From positions 2,976,001 to 3,040,000 of the forward strand of contig NZ_CP010817.1 of NCBI RefSeq assembly GCF_000833025.1: DNA of 64,000 nucleotides, given 5' to 3'. Under the pieces are notes generated by a model. That model made no database searches. It was not told the origin of the DNA and saw only the letters and a program-made list of their open reading frames with translations. A program made the translations under genes and the position numbers. The stretch comes from Myroides profundi. Its GTDB lineage: Bacteria > Bacteroidota > Bacteroidia > Flavobacteriales > Flavobacteriaceae. Below, in pieces: positions 25,363 through 33,829 of the stretch (positions are counted from its first letter, which is position 1; each line of letters begins with the position of its first letter).

Positions 25363-28309
25363 AAAAATAACTATAAGTAACGCAAGACGTTTTGGCAAGA
25401 ATGTCGAAATTGAATTAAGTTCTGGCGCTAATATATTTCTTGCTCCAAATGGAACGGGAAAGACAACTCTTTTCGAAGCTATAGAGTTTGCACTTACTGG
25501 TTCTATTCAACGTTTAACAAATCCACCATTATCATTGATACGTGACACACAAAATGGCGTGGATGTCAGATTAGATTTTGATAATGGAAATTACTGTGAG
25601 GTTAATTATCAAAAAGGTTTAGACCCCAAAATATCAGGAAATCATGATTTATTATTTCCTGGTCACTCTATAAATGATATACCTTTTCTTTTAAGACTTA
25701 CACATCTTATAGAGCAACGTGGCAATAACTGGTTTATACAAAAAGGAGAATCTTCTCAGGCAGGAGATTTGTTGGATAAGTTATCAATCGGAAAGGACTT
25801 AAGCGCCATCTCAAAAACAAAATCCAATACTTTAAATGCTGCTACGAGAACAATAAATGATAAAAAAGATGAGAAGGATAAACAGCAACAAAGGATTTCT
25901 TTTTTTGAAGGTAAATTAGAAGAGCGTGATAATGCAAAGTTAAACTACGTCCTCAAGCCTTTAAATGAAATTATTGACCAAGTACAAAGTGTTCATAAAC
26001 AATTTGATAGCTCATCAAATTCGGAAAATATTGATCAAAATCCAGATGCTGTAGCTAGCTATCGAGGACTTGTAAACTCCATTATACTCAAATTAGAAGA
26101 AGATAATCAAAAGCGTTTATTTAATCTTTCAAACCTTGAAAGCAAAATTTCTCTTTTTGAAAGTAATAACACAGAAATAGCGGAAAAGCAGAAGCAGATT
26201 GCTGGAAAAACAGAAATAATACATAAAGCAAATACAGATATCTCACAATTAAAGAATTCATTGGCTACACTCAAAGATACTTTTAATGAACAGAAAGATA
26301 TACAGAAAGACTTACAAAAATCAAAAAGATTATTAGATAAAAAGAAAGAAGAAGAAGTAAAATTAGCATCGACAGAAAAATCTATCAAGTCAATCTCCGA
26401 ATATATTTCTGAACAAATAGAGAAATTAAAATCAGAGAGCGAACTTGTTAATAAGCTAAATCAAAAAATTGTTACGTTCAATTCTATTAAAGAGAGTGAA
26501 GAAGAAGCACTAAAAAAGCAAGGGAAATTAAATTCACTACAATTGGTAATCGAGGATTGGAATATGCATTTGCAAAAAGTTACTCAATTAAAAGAGATCA
26601 TCAGCACTGAAAAAGAACAAAAAGCACATTATGAGAAAAAAATAGAGGATTTTCAAACTGATTTAGTAATAATAGAAAAGTTATTTAATGAAAGCCAAAC
26701 CAAACTTAATTCTCTAAAAAATGCTTCCGATGCTATTCTTGGTGCAGTAGGAATTATAGCAACAAATTTACCTGATGATCAGAGGAAATGCCCTGTTTGT
26801 AACGCAGAATATGAACCTGATGAACTTTCAAAACAAATAGCTTTGGCATTAGAACAAATAGATCCTATTATCAGTAGTGAAATTGAAACAAATAATAAAT
26901 TAAAAACAGAAGTTGATACTAAAAAACAACAGATACAAAATGAAAAAACAACATTAAGTAAAATCAATGAAAATTTAGTTGAAAATGAGGATAAATTAAA
27001 AAATGCTAAAGAATTTATTAATGAAAAATGCATACCTAGATTCCCTGACAGTAATAATATTACCGAGGCAAAAGAATGGCTAAAAGGTAAAAAAGAAAAA
27101 AACAAAGTAAATATAGAGAAGATTGTTAAGGATAAAACAGAATTTGGAGAAAAACCTTCTTCAGAAGAATTAAGTAAACTAATAACGGCTAGAGACCAAA
27201 CAAATGGTACAATTCAATCTAGTGAAATAAATGTCATTACGCTTAAGGTATCTCTTGAAAATGTAAAAACAGAAATTGAAAAGATAAATCAAACTCTTTC
27301 GTTAATTAACACAGATTTATTAGACTCTCAAATTTCTACTATAGCAACAGAAATTGAAGCTACAACATTAAAAATAACTGACAACAATAGGGCTAGTGAG
27401 CAAATCGTGAAGGTTAAAAGAGAAGTCGAAGAACAAATCACAGACCTAAATATGGCAATTTCGAAGTTACAGGGGCAGCAGAATGAAATGTTAGCAGAAT
27501 GGAAAGATAGTAACTTAATTGAACCGCCTTCATTGGATAATCTTAATATAGGAAAAAATAAACTAATACTTAATGATAGACTCATTAAAAAAGGATTAGC
27601 AGATCTAAATAAGATGAGTGATGAACTTGGTCGCTGGAATGCAGCAGAGAAGTTTGCCACATTGGATAAAGAAATTAAAGAAATTTGTGAGAGCCAAGAA
27701 GAGCAAGCCTATTTATCAAACATGAGAGAACGATTAGCAACAATAAATGGTGAATTATCTTTCTTAAGAGAAAGAAAAGCTGCCCTTGAAAAATTATATC
27801 ATAAAATTGGTGAAGAAGTTGATGGTGTACATGATAAAATCAAAGCCATAAACCCGTTGTGGGTTTCTTTACTAAAAAAAATTGTGGTAAATCCTCGCTT
27901 TATGGATACCAAATTAGACAGTTACTCGCATAGAAATAAATCACAAGCAAAAGTAGAAATTAAACTTCATGAAAAGCAAGTTAGTGTAATGGAAGTAGCT
28001 AGCGAAGCCCAAGCAACAGACTTACAATTAACATTTATGCTTTCTATGGCAAGTACCTATAAATGGACACCATGGAAATCATTGTTATTAGATGATCCAA
28101 CTCAACATCATGATCTTGTGCACGCTTCAGGAGTATTTGACCTCCTTAGAGATTACATAGTAGATCAGGATTTTCAAGTCTTGATGGGAACTCATGATAT
28201 CAATCAAGCAAAATTCTTTCAAAGGAAACTTGAAAATGATAATATAGATGTAAAACTATGGAGATTAGTTGCTAATGATGATGGAGTCAGAGCTGAATTA
28301 ATGAATTAA
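25349..28309 (+). CDS. SMC/Rad50-like ATPase of an ABC-three-component system
   Basis: A 986-residue coiled-coil ATPase. Walker A is A-P-N-G-T-G-K-T-T-L-F-E-A (residues about 32-44). Two long coiled-coil arms (about 150-470 and 500-830) are joined by a zinc-hook CPVCNAEYEPDEL near residue 481, as in Rad50. The C-terminal lobe has Walker B L-L-L-D-D-P-T-Q-H-H-D (about 911-921) and G-T-H-D in the H-loop (about 949). The signature is less standard, near VASEAQATDLQLTFMLSMA. It probably senses or grips DNA ends and, with the middle component, licenses the nuclease protein; that is inference from the system type. It is the last gene of its operon, followed by a terminator at 28344. Confidence 0.88.
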   Translation: MKHLKKITISNARRFGKNVEIELSSGANIFLAPNGTGKTTLFEAIEFALTGSIQRLTNPPLSLIRDTQNGVDVRLDFDNGNYCEVNYQKGLDPKISGNHDLLFPGHSINDIPFLLRLTHLIEQRGNNWFIQKGESSQAGDLLDKLSIGKDLSAISKTKSNTLNAATRTINDKKDEKDKQQQRISFFEGKLEERDNAKLNYVLKPLNEIIDQVQSVHKQFDSSSNSENIDQNPDAVASYRGLVNSIILKLEEDNQKRLFNLSNLESKISLFESNNTEIAEKQKQIAGKTEIIHKANTDISQLKNSLATLKDTFNEQKDIQKDLQKSKRLLDKKKEEEVKLASTEKSIKSISEYISEQIEKLKSESELVNKLNQKIVTFNSIKESEEEALKKQGKLNSLQLVIEDWNMHLQKVTQLKEIISTEKEQKAHYEKKIEDFQTDLVIIEKLFNESQTKLNSLKNASDAILGAVGIIATNLPDDQRKCPVCNAEYEPDELSKQIALALEQIDPIISSEIETNNKLKTEVDTKKQQIQNEKTTLSKINENLVENEDKLKNAKEFINEKCIPRFPDSNNITEAKEWLKGKKEKNKVNIEKIVKDKTEFGEKPSSEELSKLITARDQTNGTIQSSEINVITLKVSLENVKTEIEKINQTLSLINTDLLDSQISTIATEIEATTLKITDNNRASEQIVKVKREVEEQITDLNMAISKLQGQQNEMLAEWKDSNLIEPPSLDNLNIGKNKLILNDRLIKKGLADLNKMSDELGRWNAAEKFATLDKEIKEICESQEEQAYLSNMRERLATINGELSFLRERKAALEKLYHKIGEEVDGVHDKIKAINPLWVSLLKKIVVNPRFMDTKLDSYSHRNKSQAKVEIKLHEKQVSVMEVASEAQATDLQLTFMLSMASTYKWTPWKSLLLDDPTQHHDLVHASGVFDLLRDYIVDQDFQVLMGTHDINQAKFFQRKLENDNIDVKLWRLVANDDGVRAELMN

Positions 28310-28343
28310 AAAGTTTATTTTTAAAAATCACTAAGAAATCAAT

Positions 28344-28389
28344 ACACTACCATTATGATAGTAAATTATGCTAATGGTAGTGTGTTTTT
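28344..28389 (+). terminator. Terminator of the ABC-three-component operon
   Basis: Stem ACACTACCATTA (28344-28355) / TAATGGTAGTGT (28372-28383), 12 bp, then GTTTTTA. Confidence 0.85.
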
Positions 28390-28492
28390 ATTATTGAAGC
28401 ACTGTTCCTATCTTAAAGCTACTCCCTCCTCCTAAAAAACACATAATTATATCACGCATTTTCTGAACCAAATATGTTATGCGATAACCTTT

Positions 28493-30031
28493 TTATGATT
28501 CATTTTCTATTATTATTTTAAGCATTTCTAGTTGGTCTTTGGATATTCTTTTCTGTTTGGATAAATAGTCCTTAAACTTATCAAATACTCCTGGTTTTAG
28601 ATTTATTGCAGCTAATTGGATAATATGTTCAATATCTGATATTGATTTTTCTTTGTTTAATTTTGTTTCAAAGTTTAAATCATTGAAAAGTTTAGTTACC
28701 AAAATACTTTGACCTAAGTCTAAATTTGCTTCAATAATTAAATTATACTTTCCTTTAGTAAGAGTGTGTTGTCTGTCAATATTTATAATTTTACCATATC
28801 CTAAAGGTATAAATTCAATTTCTTGATTTAATATAAAATCATCTGTTCTTGGATTATTAAGAACTTTTTTTTGAGTTGGAAAATTATCATGAACTTCTAC
28901 TAGTCTGTCTTCCGAAATTGCTAAAAGACGTTCTGAGGTTCTGTCTAAATATTCAATATCTTGCACACATTTCCATTGTTCTGGAATAATATTGTGTCCA
29001 TGAAGGGCTCCAACTAAACCACCTGCGAAAGCGGCAATACTGTCGGTGTCAGAACCTAAAGCATTAACAGCTTCAATAATTGATAGTAAAGGTTGGTTAT
29101 GAAATTTTGTAGCTAAATATATTCCTGCAATTACAGTTGAAGTACCTGAACCTTTTGTAGCTAAAGCAAAACAGCCAAGTTTTTGAAGAGTTTCTTGAAC
29201 AGATATATTTTGTTTTATATTTTGATAAACTAATCTTAAATATTGTTGTGTTTCAATCAATACTTCTTCATAAACTACTTCAAAAGATTTATTACTTGAT
29301 TTATTCCATTCTTTTAACCACTCTTTCAATTCTGGTTTATTTAAAAAGGACAACTCAAATTTTTTTGGAAAATCTAACCCTATTTGAGTAATATAATTTT
29401 CCCAGTTAAAATCTTCAGGTCTAATAACAATCATCTGATTAATAGCATAACCATATAACATCGCACCTAATAATGCTCTTGGATGGCCATGTGTAATAAT
29501 ACTATTACAGAAAATTTCTTCTTTAATTTTATCAATATCTCCAAGATTGGCTAATGCAATCGGTAGGACTCTCATTGCCGCACCGTTTGCTCCACTTTGT
29601 CTGTAATCGTTTATTTCGCCATTATTTATTTTAAAATGGTAAAAGTTATTAAACCATTGTACAGATTTTCTTTGAATTTTCTCTGCTGCTGTTTTTACTG
29701 TACGTCCACCTCCTCGTGCATAATCTAACCAATTAGCAAGTTCAATTTTTGCAAAATAATTATGGTCTAAATTACCATTAGATCTTATACTTCTTGCCAC
29801 AGCTAAAAGAAGTTGTGTGTCGTCTGAATATGAACCAGCCTTAATATTGTCTTTATATCCATAAAATCTACCTCCAACAGTCTTTTGCCAAGTGTAAAAT
29901 TTATCGATTCTTTCTACACCAAATTTTTCTTTGATAGATTGTGTGTGTTTTTCAAATTCTGTGATCCATCCTAAAGCATCTCCAATAGCGGATAATTTAA
30001 TACTGCCTTTATATTTTGTTTCTGGTTTCAT
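28493..30031 (-). CDS. DraG-type ADP-ribosylglycohydrolase with extra C-terminal region
   Basis: A 512-residue protein. Residues 1-375 are an ADP-ribosylglycohydrolase (ARH/DraG) fold: G-D-A-L-G (17-21), G-S-Y-S-D-D-T-Q (67-73, metal-binding acids), GANGAAMRVLP (147-157), HGHPRALLGAMLYGYAI (181-197) and A-L-G-S-D-T-D-S-I-A-A-F-A-G-G-L-V-G-A-L-H-G (325-345, second metal site). All expected acidic ligands seem present, so it should be active and di-Mg dependent. Residues 375-512 form an additional region I do not recognise. Its start codon overlaps the stop of the DarT-like gene (TAATG), a tight coupling that suits an antidote to that toxin. Canonical DarG antitoxins use a macrodomain instead, an unrelated fold, which makes this pairing unusual. 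The domain is certain; the antitoxin role is inferred. Confidence 0.85.
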   Translation of the reverse strand: MKPETKYKGSIKLSAIGDALGWITEFEKHTQSIKEKFGVERIDKFYTWQKTVGGRFYGYKDNIKAGSYSDDTQLLLAVARSIRSNGNLDHNYFAKIELANWLDYARGGGRTVKTAAEKIQRKSVQWFNNFYHFKINNGEINDYRQSGANGAAMRVLPIALANLGDIDKIKEEIFCNSIITHGHPRALLGAMLYGYAINQMIVIRPEDFNWENYITQIGLDFPKKFELSFLNKPELKEWLKEWNKSSNKSFEVVYEEVLIETQQYLRLVYQNIKQNISVQETLQKLGCFALATKGSGTSTVIAGIYLATKFHNQPLLSIIEAVNALGSDTDSIAAFAGGLVGALHGHNIIPEQWKCVQDIEYLDRTSERLLAISEDRLVEVHDNFPTQKKVLNNPRTDDFILNQEIEFIPLGYGKIINIDRQHTLTKGKYNLIIEANLDLGQSILVTKLFNDLNFETKLNKEKSISDIEHIIQLAAINLKPGVFDKFKDYLSKQKRISKDQLEMLKIIIENES

Positions 30032-30711
30032 TATAGTCTCGTATTTGTAAATAGTGAAGTATCCACTACAAAATTACTGGTATTATAATCACTTAAAGCA
30101 GCTTTTCCCATTGCTAAGTCATTTTCATCTTTAAAACAAACTTGAATAATGTCAGAAACCAAAATCTCGTTTTTAACCAAAACTTCTGCTTGTTCATCTG
30201 TTGGATATTTTGCAGGTAAGTCATTCCTTGAAACAGTTTTTGAATTATAAGAAGTGACAACTTCTAATGAATTTGAGAATAACATTTGGAATTTAGTTAT
30301 ATCTCCAGTGACACCTATATTTCTCTTATTAAAACTGTTTGCTGCATTAGTTATAGAGAATAATGTTTCAGTCTGATAAATATATTTCTTGTCAATTTTT
30401 AACACACACCAAAATATATGACTTTCGTTGGCCGTTTTCTGGCGGAAACGGTTGAATAGAAATGAATTTGGGTGCTGAATTGATAAATTTATATAGTTTT
30501 TATCGTCAAATCTAATATTATCAGTGAATTCTACATAATCAAAAATATCTGTTTGATCGATATCAAATTGTTCAAGTAATGTCCTTGACAACAATTTACC
30601 TTGCTCAAAAATACTTAATAAATTAATTGCGGGTGTAAAATGAATTAAATATTCAATTCCTCTTTCTTCAATATCTTTTTGATATTCTAAATAGTTTGAT
30701 TTAAATTCCAT
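30031..30711 (-). CDS. darT: DarT-like DNA ADP-ribosyltransferase
   Basis: A 226-residue protein of the DarT (DUF4433) family, toxins that use NAD+ to ADP-ribosylate single-stranded DNA at thymine or guanine. It shows YLIHFTPAINLLSIFEQGKLLSR near the N-terminus (His24 of the H-x-T motif), D-N-I-R-F-D-D (Arg67), N-L-S-I-Q-H-P-N, and the C-terminal KYPTDEQAEVLVKNEI in which Glu176 matches the catalytic glutamate of the DarT Q-A-E-V-L-V motif. The active site thus looks intact. Downstream it is coupled to a DraG-type hydrolase (TAATG overlap); upstream a UvrD-like helicase ends 2 nt before its start. Whether it modifies thymine or guanine, and which DNA motif, cannot be told from the sequence. 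Confidence 0.82.
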   Translation of the reverse strand: MEFKSNYLEYQKDIEERGIEYLIHFTPAINLLSIFEQGKLLSRTLLEQFDIDQTDIFDYVEFTDNIRFDDKNYINLSIQHPNSFLFNRFRQKTANESHIFWCVLKIDKKYIYQTETLFSITNAANSFNKRNIGVTGDITKFQMLFSNSLEVVTSYNSKTVSRNDLPAKYPTDEQAEVLVKNEILVSDIIQVCFKDENDLAMGKAALSDYNTSNFVVDTSLFTNTRL

Positions 30712-30713
30712 AA

Positions 30714-32222
30714 TTAAAAAGGTAAATCATCATCAATAATTTGAGTTGTTTTATTTGGTGAAATATCTTCTAACAATGAGGTATCAATTTCTTTTAAATA
30801 TCGAGAAGGATTTGAATTATCACTACTGAAAAGAAAAAGAGTATTTCTTGCTCTTGTCATACAAGTATAAAGCAATCTTCGTTCTGTGGAAATATGATAC
30901 TCGTCATCAGATTCTATAAAACCAGGTGGATATGGAATTATATCATCATTTAGGTCAAGAATGAAAACATTATTAAATTCAAGACCTTTAACTGAAGACA
31001 TTGTACATATTTTTATACTTTCGCTTCCATAATCTACAGGGAGATTGGATTTTACTAATTCAGTTGAAAATCCGTTGTCGTTTAAGTATGTTTTGATATT
31101 GTTTACGCCACTGGTACTTCTGTGAAGAATAACTGTATTATGTAGTTGATTATTACTTTTTAGTGATTTCAGTTGATTATTTACATTTTTCATTTGTTCT
31201 AAAAAATCAAGATAGTAACCGATTTTTGGTTTTTCTCCATCTCTCGTTGCTGTTTCAATTGTTGTGAATTCAGATTTATCTTGTTCTTTCTCTAATAATG
31301 AAATTGCTGCTCTTGCTATATGGACAGAATTTCTATAATTCTTTTTAAATTCAATGGTTCTCCCTCCTCTTACGTTAATTCCTACCTCACTCCATACAAA
31401 ACCACTTTTAAAAATTCGTTGTGCAGCATCTGCAATAATTGATAAACTATTTGTTTGTTCATCCACTAATTTTGAAATTGTTAAAATTTGGGCTTTGTTC
31501 AAATCTTGAGCTTCATCAATTATGATATGAGAATACGGAGGAACAAAATTGGGATCAGTCTCAATTTTTTTCAATGCAAGAATAGCATAGTCGTCAAAAT
31601 CTACTTTTCCTAATAGCTTAAGTTCTTGATTGTATCGCTCAAATACAATCCAAATTACTTCTTTGTCAACTTTAGTAACACGGTCGGATGTCCCTCGGCC
31701 TGTTCTAGCAGCTTCAAGATATTCGTCTTTAGTTTTGAAAAGTTTACCTTTCATCCAAGATATTTCTTCTAGAAAAAATTCAGCACTTTTCTCTAAAATT
31801 TTAGAAGAATCAGAAGTAATAGTATTAATAATATTTTCTATTAATTCTATTTGCTTCCATTGCTTTATTGTTTGGTCATATTGAATACCCGCGAAATGAT
31901 AAGCCCAACTATGAAAATTTATTATTTGAACATTTAAACCATCATTTGTTCTTGGTTTAATTTCATCATTATCTTTTTGATAACCTCCATTTATATAAGG
32001 TTTGATTGCAGTGATGTAAGCCGCAAGAGTTTTGTTATATGTAAATATTACAATCTTAGTTTCGTTAAAAAGATTTGCTTCCGTTTCCAAAAGATGCTTT
32101 GCTCTATATAAAGCAACAGTAGTTTTACCACTACCAGCAACTCCTTTTATTTGTATAGGATTACTTGATGGTAGAAAAAGAACTTTTTTTTGTTCTCCTT
32201 TAAGGGTTATTTTTTTTAACAT
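30714..32222 (-). CDS. Short UvrD/Rep-like SF1 helicase
   Basis: A 502-residue superfamily-1 helicase, shorter than UvrD, Rep or PcrA (about 650-720). Motif I is KGVAGSGKTTVALYR (26-40), Ia VIFTYNKTLAAYI, motif II I-I-I-D-E-A-Q-D (233-240), III IIADAAQRIF, IV F-K-K-N-Y-R-N-S, V M-S-S-V-K-G-L-E-F-N-N-V, and VI E-R-R-L-L-Y-T-C-M-T-R-A-R. The accessory 1B and 2B insertions are reduced. It is the first gene of the helicase-DarT-DraG operon, 2 nt before darT. Gabija GajB proteins are also short UvrD-like helicases, but no GajA nuclease is nearby. The helicase probably contributes sensing or handling of ADP-ribosylated or unwound DNA; that role is inference. Confidence 0.85.
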   Translation of the reverse strand: MLKKITLKGEQKKVLFLPSSNPIQIKGVAGSGKTTVALYRAKHLLETEANLFNETKIVIFTYNKTLAAYITAIKPYINGGYQKDNDEIKPRTNDGLNVQIINFHSWAYHFAGIQYDQTIKQWKQIELIENIINTITSDSSKILEKSAEFFLEEISWMKGKLFKTKDEYLEAARTGRGTSDRVTKVDKEVIWIVFERYNQELKLLGKVDFDDYAILALKKIETDPNFVPPYSHIIIDEAQDLNKAQILTISKLVDEQTNSLSIIADAAQRIFKSGFVWSEVGINVRGGRTIEFKKNYRNSVHIARAAISLLEKEQDKSEFTTIETATRDGEKPKIGYYLDFLEQMKNVNNQLKSLKSNNQLHNTVILHRSTSGVNNIKTYLNDNGFSTELVKSNLPVDYGSESIKICTMSSVKGLEFNNVFILDLNDDIIPYPPGFIESDDEYHISTERRLLYTCMTRARNTLFLFSSDNSNPSRYLKEIDTSLLEDISPNKTTQIIDDDLPF

Positions 32223-32273
32223 AATTCTTAGTTTCTATTGCACTCTGTTTATAGAAGGGTGTTAAATAACATC

Positions 32274-32291
32274 ATTACTTCATGAAGTAAT
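32274..32291. promoter_or_regulatory. Perfect 18-bp palindrome upstream of the helicase-DarT-DraG operon
   Basis: ATTACTTCATGAAGTAAT reads the same on both strands and lies 52 bp before the helicase start. It sits downstream of a weak -7-like box (TATAGTTG, minus strand, 32316-32323), the usual place for a repressor operator. No regulator is encoded in the operon itself. Confidence 0.5.
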
Positions 32292-32325
32292 ATACTATGC
32301 TGTTTTGTAAAACCACAACTATATA

Positions 32326-32343
32326 CGTGTTGATTATAACACG
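32326..32343. promoter_or_regulatory. Second dyad upstream of the helicase operon
   Basis: CGTGTT (32326-32331), 6-bp spacer, AACACG (32338-32343). It is a perfect dyad on the far side of the putative -7 box, so it may be an additional operator. Confidence 0.4.
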
Positions 32344-32566
32344 CTACAGATATAATTAGTTTTTTAACAATTAGATACTTACTAAACTATCCAAACCAAA
32401 ATAGTCTTTTTTAAAATACGGATAGTGAAATAGTTATCAAATCAAACATAATATAATTTCATTAATCTCTATTACGGAAATCCGTAAACCCCTCAATATT
32501 TTGAGTCTATCTACTATTTCAGCAAAAAACTACCGACTTCGGAGTAGTTTTCTAGCCCTCTGCAAG

Positions 32567-32624
32567 AGCAAGTCGTTTTGAAAGCACGAATCTCAATTTC
32601 GAGTGCCTCAAAACATAACTTGCT
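32567..32624. repeat. Large nested inverted repeat
   Basis: Four nested pairs: AGCAAGT (32567) with ACTTGCT (32618), GTTTTG with CAAAAC, GCAC with GTGC, and GAA with TTC. A 58-nt imperfect cruciform. The outer arms recall the GCAAGCG/CGCTTGC arms of the oriT-like hairpin at 41931. A shorter hairpin (AACTAC/GTAGTT) precedes it at 32528-32549. Confidence 0.5.
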
Positions 32625-33197
32625 GTTACCTTTCGATTACTAAATCCACTAATTTTACAAAGTGAAATCTAAAGTGATTTATATTAAGAAATGACCCACT
32701 ATTTGACACTAAAATGTCAAGAATAGCCTTAAAATCCTTTTTAAAGCTTTCAGTCTGTATATTAGCTTTCTTTCTTGTAAACTAGTGAAGTAATTTTTGC
32801 CATTGTCTTATAAAAAGCAATGTAAAGCTGTTTTAGAATGTTCTTTTAGTAAAGAAATTAAAGTGTAAAGTTTGAAAACTATAAAACAATTTTTGCAGTT
32901 TCTACTTTTTAAGAGAACCTGTTTAAATACCTATCTTGTCAATTTCACAACTTATATGTAAGGTTTAAATTTTAAAATTACAACATCTTATTCTCTTTAA
33001 AACACCTCTACTTTACGTTTTTTAAAAATTCAATACTTAAAACGTTAGCACTTTTATGATCATTCGATACTAATCAGACATTTTTTTTAAGAATGTCTGA
33101 TTGTGTTTTTTAAACAAGATGAAATGTCTTAAAAATACTATTTTAACATTTTTTTTACAGTAGAATCCCCCTGTTTTTTCAAAAAGTTATCTAAAAG

Positions 33198-33229
33198 TTG
33201 TGTTATTGTTTTTTAAGTCTATAAGTTTG
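33198..33229 (+). promoter_or_regulatory. Promoter of the hcp-vgrG cassette
   Basis: TTG (33198-33200), 21-nt spacer, TAAGTTTG (33222-33229), matching TTG/N17-23/TAnnTTTG, 30 nt upstream of the hcp ATG. Confidence 0.55.
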
Positions 33230-33258
33230 AATTAAATAATTCATAAAAAATAAATGTT

Positions 33259-33666
33259 ATGGCACAAGACAATTCAAGAGCTATCTTAAAATTCAATGGC
33301 GGAGAAGCGCAAAAAGTATTAAAATTAGATTATGGAGTATCTAGAACAGTAGACGTATCAGGACGTGTAGCATCTGATCCATCTAATGCTCTTATCACAA
33401 TCACTGTAGAGGCCACAGATAAATCTGATATTCTAGAGAGTTTACTAAATGGAAAGTATAAACCAACAGTTGGAGAAGTTACTTTTAATAAATCTCACGA
33501 AGAAGGGACACTTATTACTTTAAAATGGTCAAATGGATATGTAATCCAACACAATTTAGATTTTGATGCAATTAACTCAAACAGTATGTATATCACATTT
33601 GTAGTTAGTGCAGAGTCTATCGATTATGGAAATTCAGCATACCAAGGAACTTGGCCAAGCGCATAA
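33259..33666 (+). CDS. tssD: T6SS-iii tube protein Hcp/TssD
   Basis: A 135-residue protein of the Bacteroidota Hcp (TssD) family, which stacks as hexameric rings to form the inner tube of the type VI secretion system. It opens MAQDNSRAILKFNGGEAQKVLKLDYGVSRTVDVSGRVASDP, then I-T-I-T-V-E-A-T-D, and ends MYITFVVSAESIDYGNSAYQGTWPSA, all beta-rich and matching the family layout. Length is standard. It has its own promoter and a hairpin after the stop, then vgrG. No sheath, baseplate or TssK-R genes are near, so the tube would load into a T6SS encoded elsewhere. Confidence 0.88.
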   Translation: MAQDNSRAILKFNGGEAQKVLKLDYGVSRTVDVSGRVASDPSNALITITVEATDKSDILESLLNGKYKPTVGEVTFNKSHEEGTLITLKWSNGYVIQHNLDFDAINSNSMYITFVVSAESIDYGNSAYQGTWPSA

Positions 33667-33671
33667 TTAAA

Positions 33672-33722
33672 ATTTAGGATAAACAAAACAGAGCTTGATT
33701 ATTAAGCTCTGTTTTGTCTTTT
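33672..33722 (+). terminator. Hairpin between hcp and vgrG
   Basis: Stem ACAAAACAGAGCTT / AAGCTCTGTTTTGT around a 7-nt loop (about 33683-33717), followed by a modest T tract. It probably attenuates rather than fully ends transcription, giving more hcp than vgrG. Confidence 0.7.
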
Positions 33723-33779
33723 AATTTAAGCTTTGATTGTCAAGCTCTGTTTTGTCTTTTAATTTAAGCTTTGATTGTC
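33704..33779. repeat. 38-bp tandem duplication downstream of hcp
   Basis: Two exact 38-bp copies (33704-33741 and 33742-33779) starting AAGCTCTGTTTTGTC; the first copy contains the right arm of the hcp hairpin. A third partial copy starts AAGCTTG at 33780. Confidence 0.9.
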
Positions 33780-33829
33780 AAGCTTGTTATTTTTTAAATT
33801 GTTTACCAAAGAAGAAAAAGAAAATTGCT

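Larger units (their letters stand above)
32223..33258. other. 1-kb gene-free region between DarT operon and hcp
   Basis: No ORF. It contains the DarT-operon control region with two dyads (32274-32291 and 32326-32343), a large nested hairpin (32567-32624), a short hairpin AATCAGACATT/AATGTCTGATT (33072-33102), and the hcp promoter at 33198-33229. The rest is AT-rich and plain. Confidence 0.6.

Noticed and set aside
28493..32222. Reading the operon as canonical DarTG or as Gabija
   Set aside because: No macrodomain is present, so it is not DarTG as described; no GajA-type ATPase-nuclease accompanies the UvrD-like helicase, so it is not Gabija.
33737..33829. TTG-initiated N-terminal extension of VgrG
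   Set aside because: The 31 extra residues come from the tandem duplication and the hcp hairpin and do not resemble VgrG; ATG at 33830 is better.
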